From assembly GCA_934180065.1 (NCBI GenBank), contig CAKPRA010000057.1, positions 1 through 8,186 of the forward strand: DNA of 8,186 nucleotides. Direction: 5' to 3'. The translations under genes were made by a program, and so were the position numbers. Position 1 is the stretch's first letter. Each line of letters begins with the position of its first letter. Positions 1 through 5,316 of the stretch are shown here, in pieces. The notes beneath the pieces were generated by a model. The model made no database searches and was not told where the DNA came from. It worked only from the letters and a program-made list of their open reading frames with translations. Source of the stretch: an uncultured Clostridia bacterium (lineage in GTDB: Bacteria > Bacillota > Clostridia > TANB77 > CAG-508).

Positions 1-165
1 TATAATAAAGTCGGATATGTGGATATATATATTAAAAATACGTGACTTGCTGGTCGCCCGTACAAAGTAGTGTGAGAGCTGTAGAGCCCTCGTTTTAGCT
101 TGGTGATATTAAGATATTTTCTAAAAGCTCCCAAACTGCACGTACTTTTTTACATGTGAAGTTAC
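1..165. repeat. Tandem repeat unit, copy 1 (165 bp)
   Basis: This is the first of two head-to-tail copies of a 165-bp unit that begins with TATAATAAAG. Over the first 139 bases it differs from copy 2 at only five positions (11, 78, 79, 80 and 91); after that the copies diverge. It has the same left arm as copy 2 (13-35) but no matching right arm. The end of the unit can still be closed by a different pairing, TACGTG (39-44) with CACGTA (139-144), followed directly by CTTTTTT. No open reading frame or known RNA family is recognised. The window opens exactly at the unit start, so more copies may lie to the left. Confidence 0.8.
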
Positions 166-339
166 TATAATAAAGCCGGATATGTGGATATATATATTAA
201 AAATACGTGACTTGCTGGTCGCCCGTACAAAGTAGTGTGAGAATGGTAGAGCCCTTGTTTTAGCTTGGTGATATTAAGATATTTTCTAAAAGCTCCCAAA
301 CTGCGCGTCACTTTTTTTAATATATATATCCACATATCC
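166..339. repeat. Tandem repeat unit, copy 2, closed by a 23-bp inverted repeat (MITE-like or structured RNA)
   Basis: The left arm (178-200, starting GGATATGTGG) is a perfect reverse complement of the right arm (317-339, ending CCACATATCC). Nested inside are GTGAC (207-211) with GTCAC (307-311) followed by seven Ts, TTGctGG with CCCAA, GAGC with GCTC, and TTTTAG with CTAAAA around an AT-rich loop. The whole unit can therefore fold as one long interrupted hairpin. A TATAAT hexamer (166-171) sits seven bases before the left arm, so a transcript could begin where the outer helix begins, though no good -35 box is visible. No target-site duplication flanks the arms. It may be a miniature mobile element or an untranslated RNA; the sequence alone does not decide. 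Confidence 0.75.
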
Positions 340-343
340 TACT

Positions 344-370
344 CTACTAAATTTAATTGATATTTAGCAG
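344..370. other. Small hairpin upstream of the ferredoxin promoter
   Basis: CTACTAAAT (344-352) can pair with ATTTAGCAG (362-370), eight pairs with one A-C mismatch around a nine-base loop. No T-run follows on the plus strand, so it does not look like a terminator. It lies between the repeat element and the ferredoxin promoter. Its role is unknown, and in sequence this AT-rich it could be chance. Confidence 0.3.
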
Positions 371-416
371 TGAATAGTAATAGTTGGGTATATAATTAAA
401 TTTGAAATATAGACTT

Positions 417-445
417 TTGGAAAATATATGTTATAATTGTATAAT
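417..445 (+). promoter_or_regulatory. Sigma-A-type promoter of the ferredoxin gene
   Basis: TTGGAA (417-422, four of six consensus bases) is followed after exactly 17 bases by a perfect TATAAT (440-445). A second TATAAT at 432-437 overlaps the spacer. Transcription would start near 452, giving an untranslated leader of about 60 bases before the ferredoxin start codon. Confidence 0.6.
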
Positions 446-512
446 ATAGGGTATATATTGAAATATAAAAAGTCTTTTATAGATAAATATGTATATGAAA
501 GGGGTGAAATTA

Positions 513-684
513 ATGGCTTATAAAATAACTGATAAATGTATATCTTGTGGTGCTTGTGCAGCCCAATGTCCAATGGAATGTATTCATCAAGGTGATGAAA
601 AATATGAAATTGATGAAAGTATTTGTATTTCTTGCGGAACTTGTGCTCGGAGTATGTCCTGTTGAGGCACCAGAAGAGGAATAA
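513..684 (+). pseudogene. Clostridial-type 2[4Fe-4S] ferredoxin, interrupted by a one-base insertion
   Basis: This is a small soluble electron carrier of the bacterial 2[4Fe-4S] ferredoxin family (about 55-56 residues). The start at 513 follows AAAGGGGTG at a good distance. The reading frame gives MAYKITDKC, a first cluster motif with Cys9, Cys12, Cys15 and Cys19-Pro, an extra Cys23, and a second motif beginning Cys38, Cys41, Cys44. One extra base near 648-650 then shifts the frame, and translation stops at 663-665 after 50 residues. Removing one base restores GVCPVEAPEEE and a stop at 682-684, which gives the normal 56-residue length and the eighth ligand, Cys48-Pro. As written, the product lacks that ligand. 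It could be a sequencing error, since promoter, ribosome site and the rest of the protein look intact, or a recent mutation. It faces the pyruvate:ferredoxin oxidoreductase operon and would suit it as acceptor. Confidence 0.85.
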
Positions 685-687
685 AAA

Positions 688-731
688 AAGACGGGGAAAT
701 TCTTAGGTATTCTTAAAAATTTCTCCGTCTT
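688..731. terminator. Hairpin terminator after the ferredoxin gene
   Basis: The 14-base arms AAGACGGGGAAATT (688-701) and AATTTCTCCGTCTT (718-731) pair fully, with one G-U pair, around a 16-base loop. The hairpin begins four bases after the restored ferredoxin stop codon. On the plus strand it is followed by a weak T-tract (ATTGTAT). On the minus strand it is followed by a strong run of seven Ts (from A683-A689), so it may work in both directions. Confidence 0.75.
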
Positions 732-960
732 ATTGTATAAAATGGATCTATATGATATATCAGATTTTAAGATATTTGTTAATTTGAATTTTATAAATTG
801 ATAAATTCGGAATTATACTGCTGACAAATTCGGAATTGAACTATTGGTGTTAGTATAGATATATAGACATTAGTTAAATATATATATGTGCACCCTAAGT
901 ATGTTTTTAATATGAATACATATAAATTAATATATGCAAATAGAATATTAATAATATATA
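732..960. other. Non-coding AT-rich spacer with two 23-base-period direct repeats
   Basis: No credible gene lies here; the only methionine-started frame of note (743-802, 19 codons) lacks a ribosome binding site. The visible structure is a direct repeat: AAATTCGGAATT occurs at 803-814 and again at 826-837, each preceded by TGA plus a pyrimidine. The core AATTCGGAATT is nearly its own reverse complement. These may be binding sites for a dimeric regulator or a remnant of a mobile-element end. Nothing else stands out apart from TA-rich tracts. Confidence 0.5.
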
Positions 961-1038
961 AAAAACTATAATTCAGGGACAGTGCCTTTTTCCAAAATCA
1001 TGGAAAATATTACTGTCCCTTTTATAATTATAGTTTTT
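961..1038. terminator. Long palindrome, likely terminator of the por operon
   Basis: Three nested perfect arms make one 78-base hairpin: AAAAACTATAATT (961-973) with 1026-1038, AGGGACAGT (975-983) with ACTGTCCCT (1012-1020), and TTTTCCA (988-994) with TGGAAAA (1001-1007). Read on the minus strand it starts four bases after the porB stop codon and ends in a run of Ts, as expected of an intrinsic terminator. The plus strand also has a T-rich tail, so it may block read-through from both sides. The GGGACAGT/ACTGTCCC core and the length are unusual for a plain terminator and recall REP-like palindromes or miniature elements. Confidence 0.7.
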
Positions 1039-1042
1039 GTTT

Positions 1043-1993
1043 TTATTTGTTTGTTAATTCTTCTAAATCAAGAAGCTCTTGCCATCTTTTATCAACTTCT
1101 GCTTGGAATTCTTTTATCATCCATTCATTTCCAGGTTTAAACATATGTTTAAATCTTCTTTGTGGTTTTAAAAACTCTTCTATTGGAAGTTTATTTTTAG
1201 GTTTATAGTTTATTATATATTTACCATCAATTACTTCATATAAAGGCCAATAACATGTTTCAACAGCTAATTTATTTATTGTCATTAAATCCTCTGTTGC
1301 ATAACCCCAACCACGTGGGCAAGGTGCCATTATATTTAAAAATGTTGGTCCTTCTGTATAAATTGCTTTTTCAGATTTTTCATATAAATCTTTAAAATTA
1401 TTTAATGCAACTGTTTGAGCAACATATGGTAGGTGATGACCAACCATTATTTTTGTTAAATCTTTTCTTGATTGCATTTTTCCAGGAATTACTTTTCCTG
1501 CAGGTGTTGTTGTTGTATCTGCAAATTTTGGTGTTGCAGATGAACGTTGGATACCTGTGTTCATATATGCTCCATTGTCATAGCAAATATATGTCATATC
1601 ATGTCCTCTTTCCATTGCTCCTGATAAGCTTTGAAGACCTATATCATATGTTCCACCATCTCCACCAAATGTAATAAATTTAGTAGTAAAATCTTCTGGT
1701 AATTTTCCTTGTCTTTTTAATGATTTATAAGCAGCTTCGGCTCCTGCAGCATTTGCAGCAGCACATTCAAATGCTGTGTGAATAAATGAATCTGTCCATG
1801 CTGTGTATGGATATATAAAAGTTGAAACTTCCATACAACCAGTTGCACATGATATTACAGCATGGTCTTCAGGTTTTAAAGCACGAAGCACCATTCTAGC
1901 ACTTGCTGGTGCTCCACATCCGGCACACATTCTGTGTCCAGCTGTGAATCTTGATGGTTTTGTAGTAATTACTTCTTTTAAGTTATATGCCAT
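1043..1993 (-). CDS. porB: Pyruvate:ferredoxin oxidoreductase beta subunit (thiamine diphosphate-binding)
   Basis: This subunit binds thiamine diphosphate and a [4Fe-4S] cluster in the four-subunit enzyme that converts pyruvate, CoA and oxidised ferredoxin to acetyl-CoA, CO2 and reduced ferredoxin in the cytoplasm. Its 316 residues match the family length. Cluster ligands are visible as Cys23 and Cys26 in CAGCG, Cys53 in ATGCMEVS, and Cys225 in APCPRGW. The diphosphate/magnesium motif is GDGGTYDIG (111-119) with Asn140. The block around GLQSLSGAMERGH and YDNGAYMNTG closely resembles the Thermotoga PorB sequence as I remember it, which favours pyruvate over branched-chain 2-oxoacids, though a 2-ketoisovalerate enzyme cannot be excluded. 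The start follows AAGAAAGGAG, which overlaps the porA stop codon, six bases away. It is the last gene of the operon, four bases before the palindromic terminator. Confidence 0.93.
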   Translation of the reverse strand: MAYNLKEVITTKPSRFTAGHRMCAGCGAPASARMVLRALKPEDHAVISCATGCMEVSTFIYPYTAWTDSFIHTAFECAAANAAGAEAAYKSLKRQGKLPEDFTTKFITFGGDGGTYDIGLQSLSGAMERGHDMTYICYDNGAYMNTGIQRSSATPKFADTTTTPAGKVIPGKMQSRKDLTKIMVGHHLPYVAQTVALNNFKDLYEKSEKAIYTEGPTFLNIMAPCPRGWGYATEDLMTINKLAVETCYWPLYEVIDGKYIINYKPKNKLPIEEFLKPQRRFKHMFKPGNEWMIKEFQAEVDKRWQELLDLEELTNK

Positions 1994-1999
1994 TTTTAA

Positions 2000-3190
2000 T
2001 TACTCCTTTCTTAATCCTAAATATCTATAAGGATTTTCAACTTTTTCATCTTTTTGAATCTTTTGCAAGTCTTCAAATACAGATTCTATATCATCAGCAG
2101 TAGTATCTCTACCACCAATTCCATAAATGTAATTAACTGTTGATACATGTTTATTATTTACATACATTGCAGATGTTACATCTTCAAATAATGCACCACC
2201 AGCACCGTTTACAGAGTCTGATTTATCAAGAACTGCAATTGATTTTATTGATTCTTTTGAAAGAGCTTCTGCAATTTCACTAGCAGGGAATGGTCTAAAC
2301 ATACGAATTTTTAGTAATCCTGCTTTAATACCTTTTGAACGTAAATTATCAACTGTAAATTTTGCTGTTCCTGCTGTTGAGTTCATACATACAACAACGT
2401 ATTCAGCATCTTCCATTTTATATTCTTCGAAAAATGAGTATTTTCTACCAGTCATTTTTTCAAATTCAGCAGAAACTTCTGCAATAACTTTTTTGGCATT
2501 TCTCATTCCTTCTGCTTGTTGATATTTATGTTCAAATAAATATGCTTGTAAATCAAGAGGTCCAATAGCCATTGGCTCTTTTTTATTTAATAAATAATGC
2601 TCTGGTTTGTATGTTCCAACAAATTCTTTTACTTTTTCATCTTCTATTAATTCTATATTTTCAATTGAGTGTGATGTTATAAATCCATCTTGGCAAATCA
2701 TTATTGGTAATCTAACATCTTTATGCTCTGCAATTCTGTGAGCCATTACCATATTGTCATATGCTTCTTGATTATTTTCACTAAATAACATAATCCAACC
2801 TGCATCTCTAACACCCATTGCATCTGAATGGTCATTATGAATATTAAGAGGTCCAGATACAGCACGGTTTACAAGTGACATAACAATTGGTAAACGTAAG
2901 CTTGATGCTATATAAATCATTTCCCACATTAATGATAAACCATTAGCAGATGTTGCAGTCATAGCTCTTGCACCTGCTGCTTCTGCACCTATACATGCAG
3001 TCATAGCACTATGTTCACTTTCAACAGCAACAAATTCTGTATCTACAACACCATTACTTACGAATGTTGAAAAGTATTGAGGAATTTCTGTTGATGGTGT
3101 TATAGGGAATGCTGCAACAACATCAGGATTTATTTGTTTCATTGCAATGGCAACAGCTTCATTACCACTTAAACGCTCTCTAATACCCAT
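2000..3190 (-). CDS. porA: Pyruvate:ferredoxin oxidoreductase alpha subunit
   Basis: This is the largest subunit (396 residues, normal for the separate alpha chain) and builds the active site together with PorB. The substrate-side motif is PITPSTE (29-35), followed by ESEHSAM (57-63) and the NRAVSGPLNIHNDHSD block (108-123). Thr31 and Arg109 probably correspond to the residues that contact pyruvate in the Desulfovibrio single-chain enzyme; this is inferred from memory of that structure. The C-terminal part (about 255-370) matches the domain that binds near CoA in this family. Its ATG overlaps the porD stop codon by one base (TAATG), behind GAGGAGGGTG inside the porD end, so the two are probably translationally coupled. 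Frame and length appear intact. Confidence 0.93.
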   Translation of the reverse strand: MGIRERLSGNEAVAIAMKQINPDVVAAFPITPSTEIPQYFSTFVSNGVVDTEFVAVESEHSAMTACIGAEAAGARAMTATSANGLSLMWEMIYIASSLRLPIVMSLVNRAVSGPLNIHNDHSDAMGVRDAGWIMLFSENNQEAYDNMVMAHRIAEHKDVRLPIMICQDGFITSHSIENIELIEDEKVKEFVGTYKPEHYLLNKKEPMAIGPLDLQAYLFEHKYQQAEGMRNAKKVIAEVSAEFEKMTGRKYSFFEEYKMEDAEYVVVCMNSTAGTAKFTVDNLRSKGIKAGLLKIRMFRPFPASEIAEALSKESIKSIAVLDKSDSVNGAGGALFEDVTSAMYVNNKHVSTVNYIYGIGGRDTTADDIESVFEDLQKIQKDEKVENPYRYLGLRKE

Positions 3191-3492
3191 TATTCTTCAC
3201 CCTCCTCTTTCATTTCTATTGCTCCAAATGGACATACTTTTGCACATACTCCGCATCCTTTGCAATAGTCATAATCAAATTCTGTTCTTTTTCCGTCTGA
3301 ATTAACTGGTATAGCATCATCTGGGCAAACAGGGAAGCATAATCCACATTGTTTGCATTTTTCAGATAAAAATATTGGTTTCATTGAACGCCAATCACCA
3401 GTTTTAAATTCACGGGCATTTCCTGCTGTATAAATATTTCCACCTTCTGTTAATTTACAAGCAGGAGTATTTTTATTTATGTTTTCTGACAT
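3190..3492 (-). CDS. porD: Pyruvate:ferredoxin oxidoreductase delta subunit (2[4Fe-4S] ferredoxin-like)
   Basis: This 100-residue subunit carries electrons from the catalytic core to external ferredoxin. Two complete cluster motifs are present: Cys46, Cys49, Cys52, Cys56-Pro and Cys77, Cys80, Cys83, Cys87-Pro. The segment TGDWRSMKP (31-39) ahead of the first motif is typical of PorD-type delta chains. I chose the ATG at 3492 (protein starts MSENINKN) because AGAAAGGAG lies just upstream. A longer frame begins at a TTG at 3540 and would add 16 residues, MLKTINCNTNSERRIK, with no ribosome site, so it is unlikely. The stop overlaps the porA start by one base. The 174-bp gap to the gamma gene is much wider than the other gaps in the operon. 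Confidence 0.92.
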   Translation of the reverse strand: MSENINKNTPACKLTEGGNIYTAGNAREFKTGDWRSMKPIFLSEKCKQCGLCFPVCPDDAIPVNSDGKRTEFDYDYCKGCGVCAKVCPFGAIEMKEEGEE

Positions 3493-3519
3493 TTTAATTC
3501 TCCTTTCTGAATTTGTGTT

Positions 3520-3611
3520 ACAATTTATAGTTTTTAGCAAACTGTTCCGAAGACATTATCTTCTACACTATTTTATAGTGGTTTTAAATTATAACAATTT
3601 GTAGTTTTTAA
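3520..3611. repeat. Imperfect 18-bp direct repeat in the porC-porD spacer
   Basis: ACAATTTATAGTTTTTAG (3520-3537) recurs as ACAATTTGTAGTTTTTAA (3594-3611), 16 of 18 bases identical and 74 bases apart. The second copy overlaps the possible internal promoter. Between them a six-base-pair hairpin, CACTAT (3566-3571) with ATAGTG (3575-3580), falls at the predicted transcript start. The repeats may be operator sites or the trace of a local duplication; no function is shown. Confidence 0.45.
3588..3596 (-). promoter_or_regulatory. Possible internal promoter (extended -10) ahead of porD-porA-porB
   Basis: Read on the minus strand, the spacer contains TGTTATAAT, a perfect extended -10 element (TGn plus TATAAT), but no convincing -35 box. 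Transcription would start near 3581, about 90 bases before porD. It would let porDAB be expressed separately from the gamma gene. Moderate support only, because the spacer is very AT-rich. Confidence 0.4.
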
Positions 3612-3666
3612 AGTAGTCTTTTTAGATACCATATATAGTATCATTTATACTGCTTTAGAAAATATA

Positions 3667-4248
3667 TTATTGAATCTTATTTACTTTTTCTAATGTGTTT
3701 TTCAATGCTTTCATATTACCATCAATTACTTCTGGTTTTTTGGCAAATTTATGTTTAAATGAGCCTTCCATATCAGCTAAAAATTGGTCTTCTGGAATTA
3801 CACCACTAACTTTTACTATAGCTGCAAGCATTGGTGTATTTGGAAAATATTTTCCAAGAGCATCTATTGATATAGAACGAGCATCTATTGTGTATATTCC
3901 ACCTTTATATCCATTTAATTTTTTCTTTAAAGTTTCTGCATCATTTGTTGTATTAATAACAATAGCTCCATCTTCTTTTAATCCAGCAGTAACATCTACA
4001 GTATCTAATAGTGTGTCATCAACAACAACAACATAATTAGGTTCATAAATTGCGCTGTGAATTGTTATTGGAGAATTACTTATACGATTATAAGCTGTTA
4101 TTGGTGCACCCATTCTTTCTGGACCATATTCAGGAAATCCTTGAATATATTTTCCGGTATTAAATGCGGCATCAGCTAATAATAAACATGCTGTTTTGGC
4201 TCCTTGACCACCACGACCATGCCATCTTATTTCAATTAAATCGTTCAT
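3667..4248 (-). CDS. porC: Pyruvate:ferredoxin oxidoreductase gamma subunit
   Basis: This 193-residue subunit (also called porG) belongs to the 2-oxoacid:acceptor oxidoreductase gamma family and joins PorA, PorB and PorD in the complex. Near the N-terminus is IRWHGRGGQGAK with the family's GRGGQG motif (11-16). FPEYGPERMGAP follows at 38-49, the usual second conserved block. The length is normal. The ATG at 4248 is preceded by AAGGAGGTAATA, a strong ribosome binding site. It is the first gene of the operon, directly behind a strong promoter that diverges from the min operon. The gene order gamma, delta, alpha, beta is that of Thermotoga and archaeal enzymes, unlike the single-chain PFOR common in clostridia. 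Confidence 0.92.
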   Translation of the reverse strand: MNDLIEIRWHGRGGQGAKTACLLLADAAFNTGKYIQGFPEYGPERMGAPITAYNRISNSPITIHSAIYEPNYVVVVDDTLLDTVDVTAGLKEDGAIVINTTNDAETLKKKLNGYKGGIYTIDARSISIDALGKYFPNTPMLAAIVKVSGVIPEDQFLADMEGSFKHKFAKKPEVIDGNMKALKNTLEKVNKIQ

Positions 4249-4282
4249 ATAAAATATTACCTCCTTGAACTTAATATTAATA

Positions 4283-4312
4283 AGTATATTCCTATAAAGG
4301 GATATATGTCAA
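4283..4312 (-). promoter_or_regulatory. Sigma-A-type promoter of the por operon
   Basis: Read on the minus strand, a perfect TTGACA (4312-4307) is followed after 18 bases by TATACT (4288-4283, five of six consensus bases). Transcription would start near 4276, leaving a short leader of about 27 bases that contains the AAGGAGG ribosome site of the gamma subunit gene. This is the best promoter match in the window. Confidence 0.75.
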
Positions 4313-4359
4313 GAAATTTTTACTTTGGTACTATTTGTTACTGAAAAAAATAAATAGCT

Positions 4360-4397
4360 TTGACTTTATTGACTTTTCGGGGAAAATAGGGTATGAT
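4360..4397 (+). promoter_or_regulatory. Sigma-A-type promoter of the minD-minE-rodA-dusB operon
   Basis: TTGACT (4369-4374) and TATGAT (4392-4397) each match five of six consensus bases, with an ideal 17-base spacer. The -35 box lies in a nine-base tandem duplication, TTGACTTTA (4360-4368) then TTGACTTTT (4369-4377), so a second -35-like hexamer sits nine bases upstream at the wrong distance. Transcription would start near 4404, giving a leader of about 96 bases before minD. The promoter diverges from that of the por operon; the two -35 boxes are 56 bases apart. Confidence 0.7.
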
Positions 4398-4437
4398 ATG
4401 AAAAGTATTTTGTCTTTTAGATAAAAAATAAAGAACA

Positions 4438-4460
4438 ACGCAGATAAACAAGTTTTGCGT
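4438..4460 (+). other. Leader hairpin upstream of minD
   Basis: ACGCA (4438-4442) pairs with TGCGT (4456-4460), and inside it AAAC (4446-4449) pairs with GTTT (4452-4455), leaving a three-base bulge and a two-base loop that would probably open. It lies in the untranslated leader, 40 bases before the minD start. There is no T-run, so it is not a terminator; any regulatory role is unproven. Confidence 0.35.
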
Positions 4461-4499
4461 CTATAAATGTCTCAGGAAAGGCATAAGGGGGAGAATTTT

Positions 4500-5294
4500 A
4501 TGGGTGAAGTTATAGTTATAACATCAGGAAAAGGTGGCGTAGGTAAAACAACAACAACAGCCAATTTAGGATCTGCTCTAGCTTTAGCTGGAAAAAAGGT
4601 TGCCTTAGTTGATATGGATATAGGATTAAGAAATCTAGATGTTGTAATGGGTCTAGAAAATAGAATAGTTTATGATGTTGTTGATGTTGTTGAAGAGAGA
4701 TGTAAATTGAGACAAGCATTAATTAAAGATAAACGTTTCAATGAATTATTTCTATTACCTGCTGCTCAAACAAGAGATAAAAGTGCTGTAAATGAAGAGC
4801 AAATGATAGATTTAACAAGAAAACTTAAATCAGAATTTGATTATATACTAATAGATTGTCCTGCCGGAATAGAGCAAGGATTCAAAAATGCAATAGTTGG
4901 AGCTGATAGAGCAATAGTAGTTACAACTGCGGAAATATCAGCAATCAGAGATGCAGATAGAATTATAGGTTTATTAGATGCATCTTCAATAAAAAATCCA
5001 GAGCTTATAATTAATAGAATAAGACCTAATATGATTAGAAAAGGCGAAATGATGGATATTGAAGATATAGTCGAATTATTATCAATTGATTTAATAGGTG
5101 TAATTCCAGATGATGAATATATAATTACACAAACAAACAAAGGAGAGCCAGCAGTTTCAAACAAAAAATCACCTTCAGGTAGAGGATATTTAGAAATAGC
5201 ACAAAGAATAATGGGAGAAAATATTGAAATAACAATACCTGGAAGAAATGAGGGAATTCTTTTTAAAATTAAAAGTATTTTTAAAATGAATTAA
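4500..5294 (+). CDS. minD: Septum site-determining protein MinD (membrane-associated ATPase)
   Basis: MinD is an ATPase of the ParA/MinD family that binds the inner membrane as an ATP dimer, recruits the division inhibitor MinC, and is released by MinE. The 264-residue protein shows the deviant Walker A motif GKGGVGKTT (10-18) with signature Lys11 and Lys16, the switch region DMDIGLRNLD (38-47), and DCPAGIE (119-125). The end, GILFKIKSIFKMN (252-264), is the expected short amphipathic membrane-targeting helix. I chose the ATG at 4500, behind AAGGGGGAG; an upstream ATG at 4467 would add 11 residues ahead of the conserved N-terminus and has no ribosome site. minE follows after 22 bases. No minC lies upstream; the gene is the first of its transcript. 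Confidence 0.96.
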   Translation: MGEVIVITSGKGGVGKTTTTANLGSALALAGKKVALVDMDIGLRNLDVVMGLENRIVYDVVDVVEERCKLRQALIKDKRFNELFLLPAAQTRDKSAVNEEQMIDLTRKLKSEFDYILIDCPAGIEQGFKNAIVGADRAIVVTTAEISAIRDADRIIGLLDASSIKNPELIINRIRPNMIRKGEMMDIEDIVELLSIDLIGVIPDDEYIITQTNKGEPAVSNKKSPSGRGYLEIAQRIMGENIEITIPGRNEGILFKIKSIFKMN

Positions 5295-5316
5295 GTTACA
5301 AAAGTGAGGTATAAAA

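Noticed and set aside
1..339. CRISPR array or type III toxin-antitoxin RNA repeats
   Set aside because: There are only two copies of a 165-bp unit, with no short repeats separated by unique spacers and no toxin or cas gene next to them.
364..573. 69-residue minus-strand open frame over the ferredoxin promoter and start
   Set aside because: Its sequence is mostly Tyr, Ile and Leu from AT-rich DNA, it has no ribosome site, and it overlaps a clear promoter and ferredoxin coding sequence.
648..666. Programmed frameshift in the ferredoxin gene
   Set aside because: There is no slippery run, no downstream pseudoknot other than the terminator, and ferredoxins are not known to use frameshifting; error or mutation is simpler.
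743..802. 19-codon plus-strand frame in the spacer after the ferredoxin terminator
   Set aside because: It has no ribosome binding site, no promoter and no recognisable motif; such a length is expected by chance in AT-rich sequence.
1405..2030. Plus-strand open frames opposite porB
   Set aside because: They are mirror frames of a well-supported gene, with no ribosome site and no protein-like composition.
3493..3540. Longer porD start at a TTG codon
   Set aside because: The added residues have no family counterpart, and a strong AGAAAGGAG site lies directly before the internal ATG at 3492.
4467..4499. Upstream ATG that would extend MinD by 11 residues
   Set aside because: MinD proteins begin directly with the strand before the Walker A motif, and the GGGGGAG site serves the ATG at 4500.
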